Positions 17,701 through 25,882 are shown, counted from the stretch's first letter. The stretch is DNA of 64,000 nucleotides from Planctomycetota bacterium (GCA_029260735.1 JAJDCR010000024.1:62001-126000); one strand, 5' to 3'. Notes: generated by a model not told the origin, from the letters alone. Program-made: numbers and translations.

Positions 17701-18433
17701 CTAATTGGACAGATTCTTTGCTTAAAGTAATTGCCTCTCCTTTTTTGTCCCCTACCTTTTGGAAAAGAGCAATAGTTTTTTTATAGCCATCCAGAACGAT
17801 ACTGCTGTTATCTTCTTTTTCGTAAAGAGCCAAAAGATCGTAAGCTACTTGGCTCGCATACTCAGGGTGACTATCTGCAACTGTAGCAAAAGATTTTAGG
17901 TAAAGCTCTATTGCTTCATTCTTCTTAACCAAGCTTTGATTAAGCCAAGCCAGATTTTTTAGAGCTTGGGCTGTTTTCAAAGGAGAGTTCATATTTTGCC
18001 CAATGGTCAAAGATTGTCGATAAAAGTCTTGGGCCTGCTGAGCTCGGCCGGCATGTAAATAGCCGTCGCCATAGTATTTGTAATAACGATAAAGACTCTC
18101 TTGATCGTTATTTTCAGCGGCATAGCTTTGGCTGATACTAAAAAAATCATGAGCGGAAGTAAAGTCTTCACTCAAAAGAGCTCCCCACCCTTGCCAAAAT
18201 TTAGCCTCATGAACTTCCTTAGAAGAAAGGGTTAATTCTGCCCAGGACATTAGCAAACAAGAAAGAGAGTAGACGATACTTGGTTTTTCCTGTGCCTTAA
18301 AAGGAATTTCCACAACAATTTCTTGCCAAACTTCTTCATTTTGTCCTAGCGATTCAACCCAAGTTTTTGCTTCCTCTGTGGGAAGAATTCCTGTGGCTAA
18401 TTGTTCTGCCATCTCATAAAAGATCTCTTTCAT
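14747..18433 (-). CDS. TPR-CHAT protein with two C-terminal zinc ribbons; CHAT active site appears lost
   Basis: The protein has 1228 residues. TPR-like helices occupy about 80-310 and 370-510, separated by a Pro/Ala-rich and acidic linker (315-360). A CHAT domain (caspase-like protease fold, HetF-associated) spans about 600-1043, shown by YEIIYAPSARMF, GGEFTGFAQAFLNCGAKNF, FYEGIGQG and the final YWGALFCFGAG. In active CHAT proteases a catalytic His sits in an H-x-A-T-H motif and Cys in an L-S-A-C motif. Here the aligned stretches read THLAIEN (840-845) and LSGGH (886-890), so both residues seem replaced. The C-terminus carries two Cys4 ribbons (C1130, C1133, C1150, C1153 and C1175, C1178, C1195, C1198). 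It heads a leftward operon with the small FHA gene and the kinase, and faces away from the large GTPase gene. Confidence 0.88.
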   Translation of the reverse strand: MKEIFYEMAEQLATGILPTEEAKTWVESLGQNEEVWQEIVVEIPFKAQEKPSIVYSLSCLLMSWAELTLSSKEVHEAKFWQGWGALLSEDFTSAHDFFSISQSYAAENNDQESLYRYYKYYGDGYLHAGRAQQAQDFYRQSLTIGQNMNSPLKTAQALKNLAWLNQSLVKKNEAIELYLKSFATVADSHPEYASQVAYDLLALYEKEDNSSIVLDGYKKTIALFQKVGDKKGEAITLSKESVQLVSEGKKEEALTKLNHSLRIIQKANEKKSEVKIQSLLGDLYKDIGQFSEAIRCYEEARKLMRIIDQENIETPSRTREEPVRPAPVATPLAAPPSASTLPDDGEEFVDSIEEEEDILPESLEQKKKEITSFLKVLQSAREKKNTVREYKTLYVLGMSYAQVERNEDAIESWQDAIPLASEMEDWLTLFRLNFQIGSTYLKNDEYEEARHFLLAGIKILEEYRYYFPPQDLEFQKEHYLIFSQIISCCVKMGNPAQSLHFAEQAQYWKFFGRLEEKHLLQRCNANPEEKKEYLAALKRLHRFYKLVREELDQNIDKESFLSMRKTLRDDKEKVDQFRMQLEVLDPGWSSTFGYEFRFDPITVQNALSEATVLLEFIVTGQETIVFLVDRRKIDVICFENLNISYLQKLYRPLFQIEHFLRCYREQKAIAEDPSQVQRKQQLAKELDKYTWKTPAEAYKNWQEKFNKINYGISQKLFPELLVRLEDRCADNLVFVMQGLWELCPIHALPMIEEGEDEIFLQDYYEIIYAPSARMFLESSLRPKTEDGQLLLATYQPTGSHLSDELHFIEKSWPDKVDKIEPDQILWEKVSEEISDYNYTHLAIENTIVFPDALQSSIFLPSEEAEYLTLPSIMENLKLFQTEVITLSGGHRKVYALENGGEFTGFAQAFLNCGAKNFIQAMWPLPRIALLLLWSKFYEGIGQGLGIAMALQEAQNVLRAITVAEIIEQLQQIDNLTELDSWWDEALESLIARDSSRATRILYTSPYLPVVQDVSFLAPEMSPLDEFQPYKSPCYWGALFCFGAGLTEVSDKASDPLEADSVVYIEELNMEGEVGTQEFQNVEEALSSLTDEAIKKYDEPAKKSAKEEDKIDLDEVKKNAQVSKIIAKTRCPECGNKIRCILPKTGGKARCPHCQKKIRVRGQSTPYDNVKISSICPKCAENINCFLPMAGKKARCPRCEAKLRIPKRDILLAEIAAGDPNSSVLLLNG

Positions 18434-18500
18434 GCAATCTCTTTCTTCTAAAATTTTAGAGACTTTCGTAGAATATTTTTCTATTATAAAAAATCTGGCT

Positions 18501-18506
18501 TATAAT
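18501..18506 (+). promoter_or_regulatory. Possible -10 box of the GTPase gene
   Basis: A perfect TATAAT lies at 18501-18506 in the divergent gap between the CHAT and GTPase genes. The -35 region is only T-rich. The first in-frame ATG of the GTPase frame (18505) lies inside this hexamer, so if the promoter is real, translation must start further on. Confidence 0.4.
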
Positions 18507-18588
18507 GCAAGTAAGAAGCTTGTTATTTGGGTACCCATGGGTAGCCCTTCCTAAAATGAAAATGGATTTCAATATAAGGCTAAAAGCA

Positions 18589-21500
18589 ATGAATGCAAAA
18601 CTACCATCGTTTCCCCACCACGACGCAAGAACAAAAGTTATTGCCCTCTTAGGTTACACTGGAGTTGGTAAAACCAGTCTTATTACTGCAGGCTATTTTA
18701 AAAGCATTATACATAGCAAAGATGCTTTTACCAAAAAGTTTTTCCAGAGAATGGAAGATGAGCTGAGAACTCATGGAGAAATCCCCCTAACTCTAGGAGA
18801 AGCTTCGACATTAAACTTTATAGAACCAGACTCTCGTAACGAATTTACTTTGCAAGATTTTTCGGGAGAGCACATTAAATTAGAGCGCAAAGAAGAGGAA
18901 CATTACCAAAACTTGCTAGAACGAGCGAACCAAGCAGACGCTTTAATTTGCCTTCTGTCCGCCAGCAACTTTTATCAAAAAAGCCAAATCAACGAAGAAG
19001 TCGATGCCATTCAAACATTCGTCAATAAAATTCGAGGACTAGGAACTCGTATTCCCATCGTAGTTGTTTTAACCAAGTGTGATATTGTTCCTCGTTTTTA
19101 TACAACCATTCCTGTACTTCGTTCTTTTTGCCATTTTTTCTCTCGCCTTCCCTTTATGTCCATTCCGGCAGAAGAAGGCCTAGCTCTAACTCAAAAGAGA
19201 TTTCCTAAAATCTTTCAAGGTTTTGATTTCAGAGGAAAAGGGCCTAAAACCGTCTTCCTAGGAATGGCCTTACCTCGGCTTAATATACTAAAATCTATGC
19301 CTCGTGGTTTTAAATGGTTAAATAGAGCTTCTCGTATTCTCTTTAGCGACCCCAAGTGGCTCTTCCAGAACAGCATTCACTTAGAAAACACTTTTCATTT
19401 TTGTTTTCAGGCTATTCAAGTATCTATTTTGCGAGATCTTCTTGTCTACCACCATAAAGAAGAAGAAAACAGTAAAAAACTTTTAGAAAAATTTTCTGAG
19501 GAGCTAGTAGAAAAGCAAAGCTATGGCAAACAATTTTACTTTCATGAGTACCTTAGTCAAATTGTTGATGACACAAAAAACATCATTACAGAGGTAGATA
19601 AAGAGGTCGCTAATCTTTCTTATAGTGCAAATCGCCTTTTAAAATCGAATCTCGCTTTAGCCCAAAACTTAGAAGCATGGTTACTAGAAGCCGAAGAAAA
19701 AATACGCCGTTTTCAAAAACCTTGGAGCGAGGGCGCCAAACAAACTCTTTTGGCCTTGCGTCGAGACACCCTAAGTGAGATCCGTGAACGCTTGCACGAA
19801 CTTGTCCAATTAGCTCTGGAAGACCCTGAAAAGTCTCACTTCTATGAAATGCTCGAAACTCTCAAACTCCATCGTGACGTCGGGCATATCAGTATTTGGC
19901 AAGAAGAAGAAATCAATCTTCCCGACGTTTCTACCTTGCAAAATCAACTTCTCAATCATCTTGTTCGCTTGACTGCGCAAAGAAAAGATCTTTCTCTTTC
20001 TCTTTATGAAGAGGATCGAAACAAGTACAAGCAAATTTTTCCCGAAGGCTCCGAAAATAGACTATCCTTTTTAGACGATTTAGTCGAATGTTCCACAGAG
20101 CTCAAAAAAAGCCTAAACTCTACTAACCAAGGAACTCATGATTGGGGCGAGCAGGTCTTGCCTGCCCTAAGAAAATGGGAGAACTCTTGGGTTCGTTTGC
20201 AAACTTGCTTTTCTTTGTCCGAAGAAAGTAACGTTCGCCAAGAAAGTGAAAAAGCTGTTCTTCAGAGCCTAGAGGACAAAATCAAAGATGTTGATGATTT
20301 TCCACGCTTCTTTTTTTGGGCATCAGAGTTAAAGGAGATTCTCCGATGCCTTTCCTCCCAAGAGCAACTAGCTGAAGTGATTAGTAAAGCGGAGGAAAAA
20401 TCACAAAACCTATTGCAAGCTGAAATCCAAGAGATCAAAACAAAAGCCCAAAAAATAATCCATACAGGAAGAAACCTTCCCGAGAAACTCAAAGAGTGGC
20501 TTCAAGAATGTCACCATCGGAAAAATTTAGTCGGAAAAATAGCGGGAGAAAAAGGAAGTACCACTCTAAAGGAAACAGAGAAAGATATCCTTTTAGAAGT
20601 AAAAAAACATCTTCAAAGTTTAATGACAGAGATTAACGAAGGAGGAGCGAAACTAGCTTTTTGGAAAGCAATAGATATTCTTTATGTCTGTCAAAAAATC
20701 AGCCAAGAGAATATTTACTCAGACCATGCATTGACTCTTCCTCCCACTGTTACTTTGGAAAAAGAGGCTTTTTCTTATTTAGTCACTCTAACCTTGGAAC
20801 AGGATATTTTAAATCATATAAATTACCAAGAAGACCAAGTTAAGTTCAAAAGTATTTTAGCAGGGTCCCCTCCTCCTGCTCTAGTTAGTTTGGATGCTTT
20901 TGTTTCCACCTGGCTTTCCCTTCAGAAGAACTGTCAAAATGTTCACTCTCATCCCGTTCAAGAATGGGAGAGATTAGTCTTACTCCCTATGCGAGAACTG
21001 CATCGTTACTGGCAAGAGATTTGGCAAGAAATTGAGCAAAAAAACCGAATAGAAACCACTAGCGAAACTTCTTTATCTCAAAAAAGCAAGTTGCTCCAGC
21101 AAATTGAGACCGAGGTGACCCGATCCCTCCAGGAGCAACTCCAAAAAGTAAAACTAGAGCAACTACGCGACTGGATTCGACACCTGCGGCCTCTCCTTTC
21201 TTTTCCCGAAAACCAAAAGCTCCTAGACGAGCACTTAGAAAATGCTCAAACCCGTATCCGCAAACAATTCCAAGATGATCTCCAAGATTTTATCACTCAG
21301 TGCCAAACCTTAGCAACAGGAGCAACTAAAATTTCTCCTCAAGAAAAGGAAATAAGCGAAGAGTATTGGCAACGGTTCTTAGGAAGTGTTCAATCTTTAG
21401 AAATTAGTACGGAAAAGTTCCCCTATGCCGAGCTAACTTTAGATGAAAAAACTTTTGAAGTATACAATCTCTCCGCCCCAAACGCTTTGAAGAATTCTCT

Positions 21501-22068
21501 TAATCAGTGGGTTACAGCCTTAGAGAAATCCAAACTGCTCTCTATAAAAAAATGCCAAGAGATTATTATAGTAATTGATCATCTGAGAGAAATTTTCCGT
21601 CGCCCTCAAACCCTTCAAAGCTTGCGTAACTTAGTCGAGCAAAAGGAAAAAGACAAGCGCCAAAAAAGGAAGCATCTTTTTGTTCTAGTAGGGTTGCTGC
21701 TCCTAAGCTTAATTATTTTTGACAAGTACCAAGCTTATTCTTATGAAAAAAGAGAGATTTTGGGTCTCAACCAGTTTCGTAGTCAGTTAGTATCTGGATA
21801 TTTAGAAACAGAAGATTTAGAGCGGTGGGAACGTAAGCTGGAAGATCTAACGAACTGGGCCCAGAGCGCAAAAATCTCTCTCATCGCCCGAGAAAACTTA
21901 TTGGAACTAAGAGCTTTTCAATGGAAAAAGGGGCAAGAGAAAAAGGACTTCTCTACAGAGGAAAACACTTCCACTATAGAACGTCTAAAACGAGCAGAGA
22001 GGGGTATTCAAAAAGAAAACCCTCTTTTCAAGTCACATCTTTTGAGAGAGGCTTTAAAGGAAAAATAA
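18589..22068 (+). CDS. Large P-loop GTPase with long coiled coil and C-terminal membrane anchor
   Basis: From the chosen start the protein has 1159 residues; the frame is open back to an ATG at 18505. The GTPase domain is at the N-terminus: GYTGVGKTS (P-loop), DFSG (G3) and TKCD (G4, in place of NKxD). About 700 residues of heptad-rich helix follow, with repeated L-E/K/Q patterns. A single hydrophobic segment (FVLVGLLLLSLIIF) lies about 130 residues before the end, leaving a short acidic tail. The P-loop branch resembles TRAFAC GTPases used in bacterial conflict systems or IcmF-like proteins, but I cannot place it more closely. I prefer the ATG at 18589, which has AAGG 9 bp upstream; the ATG at 18505 lies within a TATAAT. 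Divergent to the CHAT operon. Confidence 0.75.
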   Translation: MNAKLPSFPHHDARTKVIALLGYTGVGKTSLITAGYFKSIIHSKDAFTKKFFQRMEDELRTHGEIPLTLGEASTLNFIEPDSRNEFTLQDFSGEHIKLERKEEEHYQNLLERANQADALICLLSASNFYQKSQINEEVDAIQTFVNKIRGLGTRIPIVVVLTKCDIVPRFYTTIPVLRSFCHFFSRLPFMSIPAEEGLALTQKRFPKIFQGFDFRGKGPKTVFLGMALPRLNILKSMPRGFKWLNRASRILFSDPKWLFQNSIHLENTFHFCFQAIQVSILRDLLVYHHKEEENSKKLLEKFSEELVEKQSYGKQFYFHEYLSQIVDDTKNIITEVDKEVANLSYSANRLLKSNLALAQNLEAWLLEAEEKIRRFQKPWSEGAKQTLLALRRDTLSEIRERLHELVQLALEDPEKSHFYEMLETLKLHRDVGHISIWQEEEINLPDVSTLQNQLLNHLVRLTAQRKDLSLSLYEEDRNKYKQIFPEGSENRLSFLDDLVECSTELKKSLNSTNQGTHDWGEQVLPALRKWENSWVRLQTCFSLSEESNVRQESEKAVLQSLEDKIKDVDDFPRFFFWASELKEILRCLSSQEQLAEVISKAEEKSQNLLQAEIQEIKTKAQKIIHTGRNLPEKLKEWLQECHHRKNLVGKIAGEKGSTTLKETEKDILLEVKKHLQSLMTEINEGGAKLAFWKAIDILYVCQKISQENIYSDHALTLPPTVTLEKEAFSYLVTLTLEQDILNHINYQEDQVKFKSILAGSPPPALVSLDAFVSTWLSLQKNCQNVHSHPVQEWERLVLLPMRELHRYWQEIWQEIEQKNRIETTSETSLSQKSKLLQQIETEVTRSLQEQLQKVKLEQLRDWIRHLRPLLSFPENQKLLDEHLENAQTRIRKQFQDDLQDFITQCQTLATGATKISPQEKEISEEYWQRFLGSVQSLEISTEKFPYAELTLDEKTFEVYNLSAPNALKNSLNQWVTALEKSKLLSIKKCQEIIIVIDHLREIFRRPQTLQSLRNLVEQKEKDKRQKRKHLFVLVGLLLLSLIIFDKYQAYSYEKREILGLNQFRSQLVSGYLETEDLERWERKLEDLTNWAQSAKISLIARENLLELRAFQWKKGQEKKDFSTEENTSTIERLKRAERGIQKENPLFKSHLLREALKEK

Positions 22069-22125
22069 CAAAAAAACAAGGGATTGTAGATCAAGGTTAA
22101 ACCATTGCCCAAGCAGCAAAAAATC

Positions 22126-22154
22126 TTGACAAAAATTCCATAATGTGGTATAGG
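22126..22154 (+). promoter_or_regulatory. Sigma70-type promoter for the peroxiredoxin gene
   Basis: TTGACA at 22126-22131 is perfect. After a 17-bp spacer comes TATAGG (22149-22154), a weaker -10 box. The peroxiredoxin start codon is 66 bp further on. Confidence 0.6.
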
Positions 22155-22220
22155 CCGAAAGATAGTTTTTTCACGACTTTAGAACGGAAATAATTTTGTA
22201 CTTATAAAAGGATTGCAAAA

Positions 22221-22703
22221 ATGTCTTTAAACATAGGTGATCAAGCCCCTGATTTTACACTAAAGAGTCATAAATTAGAAGATGTTACTTTAAGTAGCTT
22301 TGCTGGGCAAAAGAATGTTGTTCTGCTTTTTTTTCCTTTGGTTAACACAGGTGTTTGCGAAAAAGAAATGTGTCATACCCGAGATAATTTAGGAAAGTAT
22401 GGAGACTTGAACGCAGAAGTTCTTGCAATTAGCGTAGATAGTCCATTTGCTCAATCTTTATGGGCTGAAAAGCACGGTTTTGAGTTCTCCCTCTTGAGTG
22501 ACTTTAACAAAGAAGTCAGCGCCAGCTACAATTGTCTATATGAAAGTTTTGTTCCTGAAAAATTTGGATTTAAAGGTGTCTCTAAAAGATCTGCTTTTGT
22601 CGTAGATAAAGAAGGCAAGATTCAGTATACAGAAATTTCTGAAAGTCCTGGACAAGAGCCTAACTATGATGCTATTCAGGAAGCTTTAGGAAAACTCTCT
22701 TAG
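22221..22703 (+). CDS. Peroxiredoxin (AhpC/TSA superfamily)
   Basis: The 160-residue protein has the thioredoxin-fold start GDQAPDFTL and the peroxidatic motif PLVNTGVC with Cys46; C51 follows in EKEMC. It reduces peroxides at the expense of a thiol. The length and the motif are closest to the BCP/AhpE-like one-domain group. Whether C51 is a resolving cysteine cannot be said. The ATG has AAAAGGA 7 bp upstream, and a sigma70-type promoter lies upstream. A short palindrome separates it from the rhodanese gene, so the two may be partly co-transcribed. Confidence 0.9.
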   Translation: MSLNIGDQAPDFTLKSHKLEDVTLSSFAGQKNVVLLFFPLVNTGVCEKEMCHTRDNLGKYGDLNAEVLAISVDSPFAQSLWAEKHGFEFSLLSDFNKEVSASYNCLYESFVPEKFGFKGVSKRSAFVVDKEGKIQYTEISESPGQEPNYDAIQEALGKLS

Positions 22704-22742
22704 GTATCTAAAATCTAAGAAATTACTAAAGATTATCTCATA

Positions 22743-22767
22743 GAAATGGTTCTACCAGAACCATTTC
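22743..22767. terminator. Short perfect hairpin after the peroxiredoxin gene
   Basis: GAAATGGTTCT (22743-22753) and AGAACCATTTC (22757-22767) pair perfectly around a 3-nt loop. The sequence after it is T-containing (AGTATTTTC) but not a clean T-run. It may end or weaken transcription before the rhodanese gene, or be an operator. Confidence 0.5.
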
Positions 22768-22796
22768 AGTATTTTCACAAAGGGAACCAATAAACT

Positions 22797-23117
22797 ATGC
22801 TCAAAGAAATTTCTCCGATCGATGTAAAAAAAATGTTAGACTCTAGTGAGTCCTTGCGTTTTATTGATGTTCGTGACCCTTGGGAGTATGAGTTGGTCAA
22901 AATCGAAAAAGCCGAGCTCATGCCTTTAGGCGAATTCAATGAGCTTTCTCAACAGTTAAAACAAGAAGAAACCATCATTATCTACTGTCATCATGGAATG
23001 AGATCCGCCCAAGCATGTCAGCTTTTACTAGAGCGAGAATATGCCAACGTAAGTAACCTAAAAGGGGGTATTGACGCTTGGGCCGACGAAGTGGACTTAA
23101 GTATGGTCAAATATTAA
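22797..23117 (+). CDS. Single-domain rhodanese-like protein
   Basis: The 106-residue protein has the rhodanese pattern: FIDVRDPWEYE near residue 22, the active-site loop YCHHGMRS with Cys64, and the closing GGIDAWADEVD. It is of GlpE/PspE size. Rhodaneses carry sulfane sulfur on the cysteine for transfer to a thiol acceptor. It lies 12 bp before pdxS, and the region upstream has an AAAGGGA ribosome site. Its position among peroxiredoxin and GCS2-type ligase genes fits a thiol or sulfur role, which is inference. Confidence 0.88.
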   Translation: MLKEISPIDVKKMLDSSESLRFIDVRDPWEYELVKIEKAELMPLGEFNELSQQLKQEETIIIYCHHGMRSAQACQLLLEREYANVSNLKGGIDAWADEVDLSMVKY

Positions 23118-23129
23118 AAGAGGAGAAAA

Positions 23130-24011
23130 ATGATGGAAGATCGTAAACAGCTCAATCGCAACCTTGCGCAAATGCTCAAGGGAGGAGTGATCATGGATGT
23201 GGTCAACGCAAAAGAAGCCAAGATTGCCGAGCAAGCCGGAGCAGTTGCCGTAATGGCATTAGAAAGAGTTCCTTCAGATATTCGCAGAGACGGGGGAGTG
23301 GCTCGGATGTCTGACCCGGCAATGATTATGGAAATACAAGAAGCGGTAAGTATTCCCGTTATGGCAAAAGTTAGAATTGGCCATTTTGTCGAAGCGCAAA
23401 TTTTAGAAGCCATTAGTATTGATTACATCGATGAGTCAGAAGTTTTGACTCCGGCCGATGAACTTCACCACATTAATAAACATAAATTCAAAGTTCCTTT
23501 TGTTTGCGGAGCAAATAATCTAGGAGAAGCTCTTCGTCGAATCGCGGAAGGAGCTTGTATGATGAGAACCAAAGGAGAAGCAGGAACAGGAAATGTCGTG
23601 GAAGCCGTTCGCCATATGAGAGCAATCACAAGCGACATTCGCCGTCTCAAGAACATGGAACTAGAAGAACTGATGGTCTACGCGAAAAACACGGGATCTC
23701 CTTTTGAATTAGTTTGCCAAGTCGCTAAAGAAGGCAAATTGCCTGTTGTTAATTTTGCCGCAGGCGGTATTGCTACTCCTGCCGATGCTGCTTTACTTAT
23801 GCAACTAGGCTCTGATGGTATCTTTGTCGGTTCGGGTATTTTTAAATCGGAAAACCCTGAAAAAAGAGCCCAAGCGATTGTCAAAGCAACAACTGCTTAC
23901 CAAGATCCTAAAGTGCTAGCAGAAGTATCTTCTCGTATTGGAAAACCTATGTCTGGTCTAGACGTAAGCAACATGGAAGAGACGGAAAGGCTGGCCACCC
24001 GAGGTTGGTAA
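23130..24011 (+). CDS. pdxS: Pyridoxal 5'-phosphate synthase, PdxS (lyase) subunit
   Basis: This is the synthase subunit of the DXP-independent vitamin B6 pathway, which makes PLP from ribose 5-phosphate, glyceraldehyde 3-phosphate and ammonia from PdxT. Its 293 residues are the family length. Visible signatures include [13 protein letters not shown] (Asp23), RIPSDIRR-like [17 protein letters not shown], the catalytic Lys80 in [29 protein letters not shown], and [13 protein letters not shown] with the phosphate-binding [16 protein letters not shown] lies just upstream of two consecutive ATG codons (23130 and 23133), either of which could be used. pdxT follows after 10 bp. Confidence 0.97.
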   Translation: MMEDRKQLNRNLAQMLKGGVIMDVVNAKEAKIAEQAGAVAVMALERVPSDIRRDGGVARMSDPAMIMEIQEAVSIPVMAKVRIGHFVEAQILEAISIDYIDESEVLTPADELHHINKHKFKVPFVCGANNLGEALRRIAEGACMMRTKGEAGTGNVVEAVRHMRAITSDIRRLKNMELEELMVYAKNTGSPFELVCQVAKEGKLPVVNFAAGGIATPADAALLMQLGSDGIFVGSGIFKSENPEKRAQAIVKATTAYQDPKVLAEVSSRIGKPMSGLDVSNMEETERLATRGW

Positions 24012-24021
24012 AAAAGATAAT

Positions 24022-24618
24022 ATGAAAAAAACGATTGGGGTACTTGCCTTGCAAGGAGGTGTTGCTGAACATCTCCAAAAAATCGAAGCCATGGGAGCCC
24101 AAAAGAAAGAAGTTCGCTTTCCCTCTGACTTAGAAGGAATTGATGGAATTATTCTTCCAGGTGGAGAAACTACCTGTATAGGCAAACTACTCATAGAAAA
24201 TGGCTTAGCAGAGCCTCTTCGAAAAATGTTAGAAGAGGGTTTACCCGTTTGGGGAACCTGTGCCGGAGCCATTTTGTTAGCAAAAGAGATCGACGGAAAA
24301 AAAAACAACTCTCCGATAGGTCTTATGGATATAGGGGTAAAAAGAAATGCTTACGGAAAGCAACTCGATAGTTTTATTGAAACTATCCCCTCTATTCCCT
24401 TGATTAGCTCACAACCAATATCTCTTATTTTTATTCGAGCTCCTCGTTTTGTCCGATTAGGTAAAACGGTAGAGCCTTTAGTCGAAATTTCTACTGCGCA
24501 AGGAGGTAGAGAAATTGTTGCTGCCCAGAAAAATAATTTTTTAGCAACGGCCTTTCATCCAGAGCTGGGGAATGGGACAGCATTTCATGAATATTTTCTC
24601 CATCACTTTATAAGGTGA
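24022..24618 (+). CDS. pdxT: Pyridoxal 5'-phosphate synthase, PdxT (glutaminase) subunit
   Basis: PdxT releases ammonia from glutamine and feeds it to PdxS. The 198-residue protein is of family length. It shows GVLALQGGVAEH at the start, PGGET (46-50), the nucleophile Cys80 in WGTCAGAILLA, RNAYGKQLDSF, and the catalytic His179-Pro-Glu181 in AFHPEL. All triad residues are in place. It starts 10 bp after pdxS and stops 4 bp before the GTG of the GCS2-type ligase gene. Because PLP is a cofactor of both GcvP (33.5 kb) and LysA (59.9 kb), this locus supplies enzymes also encoded in the window. Confidence 0.96.
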   Translation: MKKTIGVLALQGGVAEHLQKIEAMGAQKKEVRFPSDLEGIDGIILPGGETTCIGKLLIENGLAEPLRKMLEEGLPVWGTCAGAILLAKEIDGKKNNSPIGLMDIGVKRNAYGKQLDSFIETIPSIPLISSQPISLIFIRAPRFVRLGKTVEPLVEISTAQGGREIVAAQKNNFLATAFHPELGNGTAFHEYFLHHFIR

Positions 24619-24622
24619 AGCT

Positions 24623-25777
24623 GTGTTACTAAAAAAAGGCTTAGAAGTAGAAATGTACACTGGTACTTTCTCCGGTGACATTGTTGGTTTTTCCGATAAA
24701 ATCGTGGAAAATTTAGAAGGATTTGTTCGAGAACCGGACAAAAGAAATGTGGAGTATATGACTACTCCTTGTCGAGAGTATGAAGAACTTCTCTGTCAGC
24801 TGATTCAACCACGTTTGCGTCTACGAGAATTCTTAAAAGGACAGGGAGATTATACGATCATTCCAGGGAGCACACTTTCTCTAGGTGATAGTTCCCAATT
24901 CTATCCTTCTGATCCAGGCAATCCTTATCACGAATTTATCGAAAAAACATACGGTACTAAAGTGGTCACGGCAAGCATCCATATTAACATTGGCTTAGAT
25001 GATATAGAAGTGTTAATGCGTGCTTGGCGAGTCATTCGCCTAGAGGCATCTCTCTATTTGGCATTGAGCGCATCATCTCCTTTTTTGGATAGAAAAACGA
25101 CAGGATTTCATTCAACTCGGTGGAGTAGCTTTCCAAAAACTCATGCCGCAATGCCTATTTTTGCAAGCCACCAAGACTATATTGATTGGACTCACGAGCA
25201 ACTTAGGCAAGGCACAATGCAAAATGTGCGCCATCTTTGGACTTCAGCGCGGCCCAATGGGCCTGATCGTCCGACGGATTTAGACAGACTGGAGTTGAGA
25301 ATCTGCGACCTTATCTCTGATCCGTTGAAAATTCTCGCTCTAACTGCTCTGATGGAAGCAAGAGTTTGGCAAGTGATGGAAGATCCTAGCTTAGATCCTC
25401 TAACAAACTCTCCTCACTCTCTAGAAGAGCTGGCATTAATCGCAGCAAAGAACGAAGACTTAGCTAGTGAAAAAAGCTTAGACGCTTGTTTACACAGTTG
25501 GCAAACCGGAGAGACAATTTGTGCCCGCGATTGGCTCACCGAAATCTACCACCAAGTTTTCCCCTGGGCCCAGAAGCACGGCTTTGATAAATTTCTCCGG
25601 CCCCTTTGCTCTATTCTAGAAAACGGCAATGAAGCTCAAATTTGGCTCAAGCAGTTGGAAAAGGGAGAAAATCTTACAGAAATTTTCTCTCAGCGAATTG
25701 CCGAAATGATGAAAGAAGAGTCTGAACTAAATCGTAATCATTGCCAAGAAATGCTTCCCTCCTGCGCGGATTCATAA
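24623..25777 (+). CDS. GCS2-type carboxylate-amine ligase (glutamate-cysteine ligase-like)
   Basis: The 384-residue protein reads as the GCS2 family: EVEMYTG near the start, then STLSLGDSS, the core ASIHINIGLDDIEVLMRAWR, SASSPFLDRKTTGFHSTR, and ARPNGPDRPTDLDRLELRICD. These enzymes join glutamate to cysteine with ATP, making gamma-glutamylcysteine, or act on related substrates; the sequence resembles the form described from cyanobacteria and plants more than the E. coli GshA. The start is GTG at 24623 with AAGGTGA just upstream, 4 bp after pdxT. No glutathione synthetase is visible here. The linkage to peroxiredoxin and rhodanese supports a thiol function. Confidence 0.75.
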   Translation: MLLKKGLEVEMYTGTFSGDIVGFSDKIVENLEGFVREPDKRNVEYMTTPCREYEELLCQLIQPRLRLREFLKGQGDYTIIPGSTLSLGDSSQFYPSDPGNPYHEFIEKTYGTKVVTASIHINIGLDDIEVLMRAWRVIRLEASLYLALSASSPFLDRKTTGFHSTRWSSFPKTHAAMPIFASHQDYIDWTHEQLRQGTMQNVRHLWTSARPNGPDRPTDLDRLELRICDLISDPLKILALTALMEARVWQVMEDPSLDPLTNSPHSLEELALIAAKNEDLASEKSLDACLHSWQTGETICARDWLTEIYHQVFPWAQKHGFDKFLRPLCSILENGNEAQIWLKQLEKGENLTEIFSQRIAEMMKEESELNRNHCQEMLPSCADS

Positions 25778-25797
25778 GAGAAATAAAGCATACCTTC

Positions 25798-25830
25798 TAC
25801 TTTAGCTGCTATTGCTATGCAGCTAAAGTA
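25798..25830. terminator. Hairpin between convergent genes
   Basis: TACTTTAGCTGC (25798-25809) and GCAGCTAAAGTA (25819-25830) pair perfectly over 12 bp with a 9-nt loop. It lies between the end of the GCS2-type gene (25777) and the end of the leftward gene at 25883, so it can serve both. Confidence 0.6.
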
Positions 25831-25882
25831 CCTTCATCTAATCCTTCCAGCAACCAAACATGAGAGCTCACAAATCTCTTTT

